DNA of 64,000 bases from an uncultured Hyphomicrobiales bacterium (GTDB lineage Bacteria; Pseudomonadota; Alphaproteobacteria; Rhizobiales; Ancalomicrobiaceae): the NCBI GenBank assembly GCA_903930435.1, contig CAIYYN010000073.1, forward strand, positions 1 to 64,000. Direction: 5' to 3'. This document shows, piece by piece, positions 25,449 through 33,107 of this stretch (positions are counted from its first letter, which is position 1; each line of letters opens with the position of its first letter). A model generated the notes under the pieces. It saw nothing but the letters and a program-made list of their open reading frames with translations. It made no database searches and was not told the DNA's origin. The translations under genes were made by a program, and so were the position numbers.

Positions 25449-26912
25449 TTAGTCGATGAGCGTTGCGGAATGAATGCCAAGCTGATCAGCGATCGTGATC
25501 ACATCGCCTGGAATCATGCCCACCGACGGCGTGAGCCTGACAATGACGAGATGCTCACCCAGTCCACCCACGACCGTTGATGTGGAAATTTCGCCATAGG
25601 GACGCATCAGGTCAGCAACCCGTGCTGCGTTTTCCGGCCTCGCATAGCCGCCCAGATCAATCCGGCTCGCGGCGTGACCCACATTTGTCTTGATCAGATT
25701 ATCAATCGCATCAACTGCGGGAGCGGTCGGTTCGCTCGCAACATATCCCTGAGATTGCTGCGTCTTGTAAAGCGTTTCACCGGACGGTCCGTAACGCGAT
25801 GGCAAGATCGGATCTGACGCCGGCTTTGCAGCACGTGCAATCGAACCGACACCTCCGTTCGGGGCAACCGGCAATACCTTACGCGTCGACAAATCAACCG
25901 GCGGAGCGACAGTCCGCAATGGCGGCAATGGAGCGAGCGTCGCCGATGCCGGTGCCGCAACCGGTCGAGCAGCGGGTGAAACAACCTGGCCAGATGGCAC
26001 GAGTGTCCGCGTAGACAAGGTGCCAAGCGTATTTGGCGGCAACTGGGGCCGCGCGACCACGGGAGCCGGAGTTGCACTGGCAAGCTGCTGACTGACCTGA
26101 GGACGTGCGGCAGGTATTGGCAGGGACGTCTGAGGTCCATACCCCATCGGTCGCGTTGTGGTTGCGACGAGGGATGTCTGATGCTCCGTTGCGGCAGCCA
26201 GAACGACAGGCTTCGCATGATCTTCGCCAGCGTTGAGCGGGAGATTCAGATTTGCAGCTGCCAGACCGGTCATGCGACCATCTGAAGGGAGCCGATCAGC
26301 CATTGCAATGAGATTGCGATCTTGAGTGATGGTTGGCGTTCCGGTCGTTCGCAGTGATGCGACCAGCATCCGCTGATCGGATCCCTCAACCGGGGCCGGG
26401 CCAACGTACTGGACCCGAACATGACTGAGTCCGCGCGATTTGAAGGCCAGAAGTTCTGCAGTCTTCTCGGAGACATCGATCAGCCGATCGCCGACATAGG
26501 GTCCGCGATCATTGACGCGAACAACGATCGACCGACCGTTGTCGAGATTGGTGACACGGGCATAGGACGGTATCGGCATCGTCGTGTGGGCGGCTGATAG
26601 CGAATCCTTGTCATAGACCTCGCCATTGGCGGTTTCTCGACCATGGAAATCGCTGCCGTACCAAGACGCGAGCCCAACCTTGTCGTACCCACGATCTTCA
26701 CGCGGGAAATACATGCGACCAGCCACCATGTAGGGCTTGCCGACCTGATATCGGCCACCGCCCGGAGGAACAGGTTGCCCATCGGCGATCATCTTTTTTG
26801 GGGCTTCGACGCCCCAGACAGGATCGACCTTCGACTGACTTGTCTTGGTTGGAGGAACCTGGCTGCAGGCCCCCAAAGCGAAAACAACAATAAGCGCCGA
26901 CATCGGCTTCAT
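25449..26912 (-). CDS. rlpA: RlpA septal-ring lytic transglycosylase (lipoprotein)
   Basis: A protein of about 487 residues of the RlpA family, an outer-membrane lipoprotein that cleaves naked (denuded) glycan strands at the division septum. With the start at 26912 the sequence MKPMSALIVVFALGAC is a lipoprotein signal with lipobox LGA-C16. The double-psi beta-barrel domain follows: VGLASWYGSDFHGRETANGE, then MPIPSYARVTNLDNGRSIVVRVNDRGPYVGDRLIDVS with the catalytic-type Asp. A long low-complexity Pro/Ala/Val linker occupies about residues 240-390, and a SPOR-type C-terminal domain ends the protein (IDLGGYARPENAARVADLMRPYG), which would bind septal glycan. Starts at 26978 and 26927 are also possible; GAAGG is eight bases upstream of 26912. 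Confidence 0.92.
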   Translation of the reverse strand: MKPMSALIVVFALGACSQVPPTKTSQSKVDPVWGVEAPKKMIADGQPVPPGGGRYQVGKPYMVAGRMYFPREDRGYDKVGLASWYGSDFHGRETANGEVYDKDSLSAAHTTMPIPSYARVTNLDNGRSIVVRVNDRGPYVGDRLIDVSEKTAELLAFKSRGLSHVRVQYVGPAPVEGSDQRMLVASLRTTGTPTITQDRNLIAMADRLPSDGRMTGLAAANLNLPLNAGEDHAKPVVLAAATEHQTSLVATTTRPMGYGPQTSLPIPAARPQVSQQLASATPAPVVARPQLPPNTLGTLSTRTLVPSGQVVSPAARPVAAPASATLAPLPPLRTVAPPVDLSTRKVLPVAPNGGVGSIARAAKPASDPILPSRYGPSGETLYKTQQSQGYVASEPTAPAVDAIDNLIKTNVGHAASRIDLGGYARPENAARVADLMRPYGEISTSTVVGGLGEHLVIVRLTPSVGMIPGDVITIADQLGIHSATLID

Positions 26913-27344
26913 CGACGAAGCCTTCATCCAGGCTTGTTCAAGATTTGAACATGTCATCGCCATCTTGCCAGTCGCCATAGTCCACCTGTATTGGACAAAT
27001 CACTTTGTCCTGTGAGCATGCTCACGCCATCGAAAAGAAGCATCAAGGAGGTTCTGGCGACGATTCGCCCAAAACTCCCCCCTTGCAACAATCATCAGAC
27101 AGGTTTGCTACCAGTGCGTTAATTGATCGTTAACATGAACGCTCGCAGGCGATAGCCAGGCCCAATTCAGCAGACAAGCATCATCAATCAAGACACGAGA
27201 GTCGAACTCAATATACAAATCAATTACTTACTTGATTAAGCAGGAATTAACCCTGTTTGCGCTTCGATGCGGGAAACGTGACGATCATGTGTTGATCGGC
27301 GCTCAGCATCGGGCCCGGGGAAACCAATTGATCTGATTGGTCTT
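26913..27344. other. rlpA promoter region and tail of the beta-lactamase-like gene
   Basis: 432 bases without a gene. The stretch holds the rlpA promoter, a CtrA-type box (27119-27134), a GANTC methylation site (GAGTC near 27190), and a half copy of the C-tract palindrome at 27079-27090. Its right half is AT-rich. No RNA gene or strong terminator was recognised. Confidence 0.5.
27119..27134 (-). promoter_or_regulatory. Candidate CtrA-binding site upstream of rlpA
   Basis: TTAA-TTGATCG-TTAAC matches the full alphaproteobacterial CtrA consensus TTAA-N7-TTAA with the extra C. It lies about 207 bases before the rlpA start, and the only other neighbour is a gene ending (not starting) at 27345, so rlpA is the natural target. 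CtrA controls cell-cycle and division genes in this class; binding here is an inference from the sequence. Confidence 0.55.
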
Positions 27345-28550
27345 TTATTGAACAACCTTGCTGGGTGAGCAAATGGGTGCCGGAGGCAGTCCGTTGATTA
27401 CGGACAGGGCACAAGACGCCATCGGGCCCACGGGACAGCTGGACTGGCTCGTCAGGACCACGACACCGGACGGTGCGGGTTGGTTATCATCCGGAGCGAC
27501 AAAACCAATCCACGCGGCAAAACCTTTTGTCATGCCATTTTTCCAGATTGTGGAGAGCCCTCGCACCTTTGACGGCAATCGGCTCCAAACGAGACCACTG
27601 TCCGTATCAGCGCAGCCTTGTCCACCTTCCTGGGCCGTTGCACACGGCACCGTCTTCCAGGTCTGCAATTGGGGCAGGACGGACATCACCGGGTCGTCTT
27701 TCACGCTTCGGCCCATATTGGCTGCCAGAAAGGCCATCATGTCATCAAGCGTGGAGACCAGGGCATTCGCTCCGGCGTAGGCTGGCGACCCTGTGATCAA
27801 TCGGTCAACAGGCTGATTGGCCCGATCGTAACCGATGGGGACAAGCGGGTCCGATTCCGCATAAAATCGCGTGTTGGCCAAACGCATCGGCCCGGTAACC
27901 CGCTTCAATGCGAGTTCTGCCATTGTCTGGCCTGTAACCCGCTCGATCACTTTCGCCAGAAGCGCGATACCGAGCTGTGAATCCAGATATTTGCTGCCCG
28001 GCCGTGTCTTCAGAACGATGCGGTCCAACTGGCCGAACATCCGCTCCGTATCAAAGGGGCCGCTGTTTCCCACTGCCTGCTGACGCGGCAGGCCAGACGT
28101 ATGATGCGCAAGTTGATCCAATGTGATCTCGACCACGTCTCCGGAAACGCTGTCTTTGTAGCTCGGAACCGGTGTACCTGGCGGCAACAGATCCCGCACC
28201 AAACTATCCGGGTTCAACACCCCTTCCTTTACCAACTGGGCGAAGATCGTCGCAGTAAATGTTTTCGTTATCGAGCCGATTTCAAATGCCGTTGACGCAC
28301 TCACAGGCTCGGAGTGACCGTCGACAAAGTCGACCTTGCCCGTTGTGTAGATGGACACGCGACCATTCACGTTTACTCCCAGCGCAATACCTGCCCTGTT
28401 GCAGCCCGGATTCTGCTTGAATGTCTCAACGATGGAGCGGATTGCAGCATCAGAGCTCTCGTCAGCAGCCAGAGCAGACGTGATTTGCGAGTTCATGAAC
28501 GCCGCAATAACCAACGCAAAGATGTATGAGCTGTTCGAAACTTTCGTCAA
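27345..28550 (-). CDS. Serine beta-lactamase/esterase-like protein (class C fold)
   Basis: A 401-residue exported member of the beta-lactamase (AmpC/EstB, PF00144) family, with signal peptide residues 1-29 (cleavage at ALA-ADE). The nucleophile motif is S93-I-T-K96 within EIGSITKTFTA. The second motif, normally Y-x-N, reads Y188-L-D190 in KYLDSQLGIALL, and the third, normally (K/H)-(T/S)-G, reads K337-N-G339 in IWKNGMTKGFAAW. The general layout fits the AmpC family, but these changes make true cephalosporinase activity uncertain; esterase or D-amino-peptidase-like activity is equally possible. Paired cysteines occur near residues 303 and 313 and at the C-terminus. No AmpR-type regulator is adjacent. 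Confidence 0.82.
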   Translation of the reverse strand: MTKVSNSSYIFALVIAAFMNSQITSALAADESSDAAIRSIVETFKQNPGCNRAGIALGVNVNGRVSIYTTGKVDFVDGHSEPVSASTAFEIGSITKTFTATIFAQLVKEGVLNPDSLVRDLLPPGTPVPSYKDSVSGDVVEITLDQLAHHTSGLPRQQAVGNSGPFDTERMFGQLDRIVLKTRPGSKYLDSQLGIALLAKVIERVTGQTMAELALKRVTGPMRLANTRFYAESDPLVPIGYDRANQPVDRLITGSPAYAGANALVSTLDDMMAFLAANMGRSVKDDPVMSVLPQLQTWKTVPCATAQEGGQGCADTDSGLVWSRLPSKVRGLSTIWKNGMTKGFAAWIGFVAPDDNQPAPSGVVVLTSQSSCPVGPMASCALSVINGLPPAPICSPSKVVQ

Positions 28551-28967
28551 CGGACTTCCCTGGACACGTTTGATCAGCTGAAACGATCGGCAACTGCGGG
28601 ACGTTTGTCAAAGCTGACCACAAATCAACATGCAAACGCCTGAACGCCACTCATGTACTGAAGCCTCGCAGACTGCAAGTCCGGGACGAAACGAGGAGCG
28701 AATTTCTGCTATCTGCGACGTTCCCGACACAGACAAGCGTCGCCAACTAGACCGCCAGCCCCCCCGGTTACTCGGAAAAGGTGTCGCAAATTGGCTTGCT
28801 TGTCGTCATGTTCTTGCCGTCATCGCCTATGATTATACGATGGCTCGACGAAATCTTCTCAATCATTCGGTGGAGCGACAAGAGACCAGCGTCGAAATTT
28901 TAAGTAATACTGTTGCGAATCGCTCAACATGTGGAGCGAGAGCGGAACCCACTTTGACGAGAAAAAG
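28551..28967. other. Divergent promoter region, beta-lactamase-like / OmpA
   Basis: 417 bases between divergent genes. No recognisable ORF, RNA or terminator. A plus-strand frame at 28630-28971 is open but compositionally unlike a protein and overlaps the ompA-like start. The stretch AATTTTAAGTAATACTG near 28896-28912 is locally AT-rich and could be part of the ompA-like promoter. Confidence 0.45.
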
Positions 28968-30611
28968 ATGACACAAAGCAGAAGCATTTTGTCCTGCACC
29001 ACAATCCTCTCAGGCTTGCTAGTGCTAAATACCTACAATTGCCAAAGTGTTGCGTTCGCCGCGTCGACGAATGACACGTTCATTATTGCTCAGGCAAGTC
29101 CAGCCTTGACACCGGAGGAAATCAGACGCCGCCTCGAGGAAGAAGAGCGTCGCAAGCGGCAGAATCAGGCAACACCGCCTGCGCAGCAAAAACCCACCAT
29201 AGCGCCGCCAGTTCCCGGCCACGTTGTCCCGGCAACACCGCCCGCGACTGTACAGCATCCGGTAGCGCCACCGGCCGTGGCTCCAGTCAAACCGGTGACA
29301 CCTCCGCCGCCTCCTATTCCGAATGGACAACATCCTGTTCCGGGGCAGCCAGCCCCGATCCACCCGGGCCAAGCGCCTGTCGTCGCGCCCATCGCCCCCC
29401 CGTCGACAACGGTCCAGCCACCCAAGCCCCTGCCTCCGGGCTTTGTGCCGCAACAACAGGGCCACGTCCCAACGGTGACGCCCGGCCAACCTCCAGCCAC
29501 CGTGCCGAAATTCCAGCCGCCCGCAGGCAACCCGCCACCCTCGCCTCAAGCGCCTGTCCAACCGCAGCAAGGACGCGTCCAGTCAGCTGCGCCGGGTCAA
29601 CCTTCTACGTTTGCGCCGCATTTCCAGCAGCCTGCGGGAAATCAGCCGAGAGGGAACGGCATAACGCCGCTGCAGGCAGGCGCAATCGGGGCGGCTGCCG
29701 GGCTGGTCGGCGGAATGATCATCGGGCAGCAGGTCCACGGTATCGGCGAAGTTCAATCGTCTCGCCAGACGGTGCAGCAAAATGGTGCAACCTTTTACAG
29801 CGAGCCAGGTCGCCTTATCGTGCGAGAAGGCGACGGTTTGTATGTCCGGCATGACGAAATGGAACGTTTCCGGGACCTCGGCGGCGAAGTTGACGTTGAA
29901 CAGCGCGGCGATGAGACGATCCAGATCGCGAATCGACCGGACGGATCGAAGATCATTACCGTGCTTGATCGTGACGGACAGCTATTGAAGCGGATACGGC
30001 GCTTGCCGAATGGCGTGGAAATCGTCCTGATCGACAATACCTATGGACGGCGACCGCAGCGTTTCGCTGACGAAGTCATTGTCGTGGCACCGCCGCCGGT
30101 GCTGACAGAACTCGATGCCGGTGATGCTGACGAGACACGTATCTACGAAACGCTGTCTGCACCGCCAGTCGCGTCACTTCCGCACAGGTATACGCTTGAT
30201 GAAATTCGCTACAGCCGCGACCTCCGGCACTATATGCCGAGCGTCGATCTCAACGCGATCACATTCGACACGGGATCCTGGACGGTTCCGGATGAGGAAA
30301 TTCGGCAGTTGAAGGGGATTGCCGACGCCATCAATCGGGCTATTCGTGCCAACCCGAATGAAATCTTCCTCATCGAAGGTCATACCGACGCCGTCGGATC
30401 AGACGTCGACAATCTTTCATTGTCGGATCGGCGCGCAGGGTCGGTCGCCAGCGTCCTGACGCAAGCTTACAATGTGCCTCCGGAAAACCTGACAACCCAA
30501 GGATATGGCTCGCAATTCCTGAAGGTTCAGACGTCTGGACCGTCACGGGAAAATAGACGCGTCGTTGTCCGTCGTATCACGCCACTGCTGGCAAACAGCA
30601 CCCAGCACTGA
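28968..30611 (+). CDS. OmpA-family protein with proline-rich linker
   Basis: A 547-residue exported protein. Start at 28968 (MTQSRSILSCTTILSGLLVL) gives a signal peptide cleaved near AFAA; 28929 adds a polar lead. After a short charged region (EEIRRRLEEEERRKRQ, about residues 46-61) comes a Pro/Gln/Ala/Val-rich, probably disordered stretch to about residue 235, then a glycine-rich hydrophobic segment (AGAIGAAAGLVGGMIIGQQ), a middle domain, and a C-terminal OmpA domain with IEGHTDAVGSDVDNLSLSDRRA near residue 470, which binds peptidoglycan. This architecture (DUF-like middle plus OmpA) is widespread in rhizobia. It likely links the outer membrane or envelope complex to the cell wall. A perfect 12-base-stem terminator follows. 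Confidence 0.88.
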   Translation: MTQSRSILSCTTILSGLLVLNTYNCQSVAFAASTNDTFIIAQASPALTPEEIRRRLEEEERRKRQNQATPPAQQKPTIAPPVPGHVVPATPPATVQHPVAPPAVAPVKPVTPPPPPIPNGQHPVPGQPAPIHPGQAPVVAPIAPPSTTVQPPKPLPPGFVPQQQGHVPTVTPGQPPATVPKFQPPAGNPPPSPQAPVQPQQGRVQSAAPGQPSTFAPHFQQPAGNQPRGNGITPLQAGAIGAAAGLVGGMIIGQQVHGIGEVQSSRQTVQQNGATFYSEPGRLIVREGDGLYVRHDEMERFRDLGGEVDVEQRGDETIQIANRPDGSKIITVLDRDGQLLKRIRRLPNGVEIVLIDNTYGRRPQRFADEVIVVAPPPVLTELDAGDADETRIYETLSAPPVASLPHRYTLDEIRYSRDLRHYMPSVDLNAITFDTGSWTVPDEEIRQLKGIADAINRAIRANPNEIFLIEGHTDAVGSDVDNLSLSDRRAGSVASVLTQAYNVPPENLTTQGYGSQFLKVQTSGPSRENRRVVVRRITPLLANSTQH

Positions 30612-30618
30612 CAAGCCA

Positions 30619-30652
30619 ATCGCCGGGATCAATCTGCAAAGATCCCGGCGAT
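30619..30652 (+). terminator. Terminator between the OmpA and pirin genes
   Basis: Perfect 12-base inverted repeat ATCGCCGGGATC / GATCCCGGCGAT with a ten-base loop, followed by CGCCAGTTTGTTTTAAA. It lies eight bases past the OmpA stop and 21 bases before the pirin stop on the other strand, so it may serve both convergent genes. Confidence 0.85.
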
Positions 30653-30672
30653 CGCCAGTTTGTTTTAAATGG

Positions 30673-31593
30673 TCAACCCTTGCGGACACCCTCCTTGATG
30701 AAGGTGCCGTTCCGCAATTCGTTGACCGCCGTGATCAGTTCTTCGCGAGTGTTCATGACAATTGGCCCATGCCACGCGACCGGTTCCTTGAGCGGCGCGC
30801 CGGACACCAGCAGGAAGCGGGCTCCTTTTTCACCGGCAGTCACCACCACTTCGTCACCGGCACCAAAAACGACAAGCGTCCGGTTGCCACTCATGTCGCG
30901 CATGTGCAGTTCCTCACCATTGATCTCCTTTTCAACAAGGACACCGAATGGCCTGGAGGCATCCCGGAACGATGCCGAGCCCTCGAAGATATAGGCGAAA
31001 GCCGAACGACGCGTATCAACAGGCAGCACTTTCCGCTTGCCAGGGGGCACAGTAATGTCGAGATACTGAGGATCTGCGGCGATGCCGTCTACCGGACCGG
31101 ATTTGCCCCAGAACGACCCGACAATCACCCGAACTCGGGTTCCATCATCGTCGATAATCTCGGGGATCTCGCCTGACTTGACGTCCTGGTAGCGTGGCTT
31201 TGTCATTTTCAAATCGCGCGGAAGATTTGCCCAAAGCTGGAAGCCATGCATGCGCCCGGCAAAATCACCCTTAGGCATTTCCTGATGCATGATGCCGGAT
31301 CCAGCGGTCATCCACTGAACATCGCCCGCACCTAGCGTCCCATGATTCCCAAGACTGTCGCCATGTTCCACAGAGCCCGCCAGAACATAGGTAATAGTCT
31401 CGATGCCGCGATGCGGATGCCATGGGAACCCCTTGATATAATCCTGGGGGCGATCATTGCGGAAATCATCCATCATCAGAAACGGATCGGTGAGTTCTGG
31501 ATCTCCGAAACCAAAAACGCGCTGCAAGCTTACTCCAGCTCCCTCAAGATGCGGAGTAGTTCCGGATATATGTTTCACCGGCCTTATAGACAT
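30673..31593 (-). CDS. Pirin-family protein
   Basis: A 306-residue pirin, a bicupin protein. Some bacterial pirins act as quercetin 2,3-dioxygenases or bind metabolic enzymes. The metal-binding residues are visible in the N-terminal cupin: FPWHPHRGIETITYVLAGSVEHGDS near residue 56 and MHQEMPKGD near residue 100 (three His and one Glu). The start at 31593 (MSIRPVKHISG) has a GAGGAGAG ribosome site; the frame continues to 31746 without similarity. It is the first gene downstream of the arsR-like gene on the same strand, but the 456-base gap with two hairpins argues against a single operon. Cytoplasmic; substrate unknown. Confidence 0.9.
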   Translation of the reverse strand: MSIRPVKHISGTTPHLEGAGVSLQRVFGFGDPELTDPFLMMDDFRNDRPQDYIKGFPWHPHRGIETITYVLAGSVEHGDSLGNHGTLGAGDVQWMTAGSGIMHQEMPKGDFAGRMHGFQLWANLPRDLKMTKPRYQDVKSGEIPEIIDDDGTRVRVIVGSFWGKSGPVDGIAADPQYLDITVPPGKRKVLPVDTRRSAFAYIFEGSASFRDASRPFGVLVEKEINGEELHMRDMSGNRTLVVFGAGDEVVVTAGEKGARFLLVSGAPLKEPVAWHGPIVMNTREELITAVNELRNGTFIKEGVRKG

Positions 31594-32049
31594 GGCTGCT
31601 CTCCTCAATATTTGCTCTGACCCATCGCTACCTGCATTACGCGAGTGGGTCCGTATTAATCCGAACATAGGGTGCGGATTGATTGAAGGAAAGGAACATC
31701 CATTGGACACACTGTTGCCAAAGCGCGAATAAACATCCACGGGCAAAAGGCAAAGTCAGGCGTCGATTGGCAACCGCTTCCGCCGGGCACATGCCAATTT
31801 CAACTATCGACAGCAGCAATCAATTCTGACCGTCCTGAAATGCAAGAACGGCTTAATGAACAAGCACCAGAAGGCGGGCCGTCCCCCAATCGATTGCCTT
31901 TGGCAATCGACAGACCGATATTTGAAACAATTCGATTTTAAACCCGGCGAGATCGACAATCTCTTTCTGATGAGATTGCCGATCTGCCCCATTAAAACAC
32001 AGCAAGAGGTATTGACCTGTTCATGACCTACGGAGCGCGCTGGACATGA
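31594..32049. other. Intergenic region with two hairpins after arsR-like gene
   Basis: No supported gene. Two stem-loops stand out. At 31950-31985, AGATCGACAATCTC pairs with GAGATTGCCGATCT (one mismatch in 14) around an eight-base loop. At 31890-31910, TCGATTGCC pairs perfectly with GGCAATCGA around a three-base loop. They lie 64-160 bases downstream of the arsR-like stop. Neither is followed by a clean U run on the minus strand, so they may be weak terminators, mRNA stabilisers or part of an unrecognised RNA. The pirin promoter should be in the lower third. Confidence 0.5.
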
Positions 32050-32439
32050 TCAGTTCTTCGCATAAAAATTTGCGAGCATATGGATCAGTGAACGCGCATG
32101 ATTGCTGGCAAGCGAATAATAAATCATTTTGCCATCACGCCGGGTTGAAACAAGATTATCTGCGCGGAGTCTGGCCAGTTGCTGCGATACAGCAGGCTGC
32201 CTGAGTTCAAGTGACTCCTCAAGCTCCATAACGGAACGCTCTTTCTGGGACAGCAAGCAAAGAATAACCAAGCGCCCTTCATGCGCCATCGACTTCAACA
32301 GATTGCAGGAAGCCTCGGCATTTTCCAGAAGTGGCGACAAGTCCACTGGTGCCTCAGTTTGAGTCGTCGCATCAATGACCTGATCATTAAAACGATACTT
32401 CGCTGCGATCTGGCTATTTATGTTCATATTCAGCCCCAT
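32050..32439 (-). CDS. ArsR-family regulator, SqrR/BigR-like
   Basis: A 129-residue winged-helix repressor of the ArsR family. The core LLKSMAHEGRLVILCLLSQKERSVMELEE and the recognition helix LRQPAVSQQLARLRADNLVSTRRDGKMIYYSL are closest in form to the persulfide-sensing SqrR/BigR group. That group uses two cysteines: the one in the IL-C-LL position is present (Cys61), but the second, normally near the C-terminus (as in YxxFC), is missing; the tail reads NFYAKN. Another cysteine, Cys45, sits in EASCNLL. So sensing, if redox-based, must differ. Start is uncertain: 32439 or 32427; 32517 is less likely because a perfect palindrome, probably the operator, lies inside that extension. No sulfide-oxidation genes are nearby. 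Confidence 0.82.
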   Translation of the reverse strand: MGLNMNINSQIAAKYRFNDQVIDATTQTEAPVDLSPLLENAEASCNLLKSMAHEGRLVILCLLSQKERSVMELEESLELRQPAVSQQLARLRADNLVSTRRDGKMIYYSLASNHARSLIHMLANFYAKN

Positions 32440-32493
32440 CAGTTCACATGCACCAAGTTCTGAAGTAATCGCCGCTTTCAGCTCAAATCTTCT

Positions 32494-32508
32494 ATATTCT
32501 GCGAATAT
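32494..32508 (-). promoter_or_regulatory. Palindromic operator and promoter of the arsR-like gene
   Basis: ATATTC-TGC-GAATAT is a perfect six-base inverted repeat with a three-base centre. On the minus strand it lies just after a plausible promoter: TTGTTG at 32535-32540, 16-base spacer, TATGCT at 32513-32518. A repressor bound here would cover the transcription start. AT-rich palindromes of this type are known for BigR-group repressors. A weaker relative, ATATTCGTTGATAT, lies at 32562-32575. Confidence 0.6.
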
Positions 32509-32611
32509 GAGCAGCATAAATTATCGTTATTCGGCAACAACCGAACCAATAACTGCTCCATATATTCGTTGATATAGTTGAACTCTTTTCTTAACCGGAG
32601 GTGACGATCAC

Positions 32612-32635
32612 GTGCAAAGACGCTATTACAAATAA
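32612..32635 (+). CDS. Possible seven-codon leader or remnant ORF with perfect Shine-Dalgarno
   Basis: The sequence GGAGGTGA at 32598-32605 is an exact eight-base complement to the 16S rRNA 3' end. Seven bases later a GTG opens a frame reading M-Q-R-R-Y-Y-K and stopping at TAA 32633-32635. The frame after the stop stays open for another 31 codons of AT-rich sequence (TGG TTG TCG AGA onward). It lies divergent to the arsR-like promoter. It may be a leader peptide, a small protein, or the 5' end of a gene lost when the AT-rich DNA arrived. No similarity is recognised, and translation is not proven. Confidence 0.3.
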   Translation: MQRRYYK

Positions 32636-33107
32636 AATTGGTTGTCGAGATACATCAGTATTGATTTTATAATCATAAATTTTATTTATAATGCATTTAT
32701 TCAAAAAAATAAAATTATAAGCCTCGTAGATTGATTTAATTTAAACATATAAAAATCTCAATTAAACAATTAAACCTTGTGTTGATAACATCATATACTA
32801 AAATTTTTCTGATTTTTAAATTTTTAAATTAAAAAATATACTTTTATATTTTGTCTATATTTAAAACAGAGCTTCGTCAGGCGAAAAAGCTGGTATCAAT
32901 GTTGATTAAATAGTCAGATAATCTGCGCAGGCAGCGTCACAAATGATCAGATGTCGCCATTACTGCGTTGGGTTCAGTACAGTCGGTCGCAAAGCTGAAC
33001 CCATGGATTTTCGTTTTTTTGCGACGAACGCTCATTAAACCGATGATCCGCAGGGTGAGAAGCGCGGAAAATGGGTCGAAAAGGCCGAATCACATGCGAT
33101 TCGCTCA

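Larger units (their letters stand above)
32440..33107. other. AT-rich island between arsR-like gene and metC
   Basis: 668 bases with no conventional gene. The part from about 32630 to 32870 is extremely AT-rich, mostly A/T with only scattered G or C, in a genome whose genes are GC-rich. It contains homopolymer and TTTAAATTTTTAAATTAAAAAA-like strings with many TpA steps, which are the kind of DNA bound by Ros/MucR or H-NS-like silencers. At its left edge is the tiny frame listed separately. From 32940 the composition returns toward normal. A seven-base stem (GATTCGC/GCGAATC) at 33098-33117 overlaps the metC stop. Confidence 0.6.

Noticed and set aside
28630-28971. 113-codon plus-strand frame upstream of the OmpA-type gene
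   Set aside because: No ribosome site, no protein-like pattern, overlaps the real start region.
29025-29570. Arg/Gly-rich frames antisense to the proline-rich part of the OmpA protein
   Set aside because: They reflect CCN codons read backwards (NGG), not real low-complexity proteins or repeats.
29160-29640. Proline-rich coding stretch as a possible tandem DNA repeat
   Set aside because: The units vary in length and sequence; it is low-complexity protein, not a regular repeat array.
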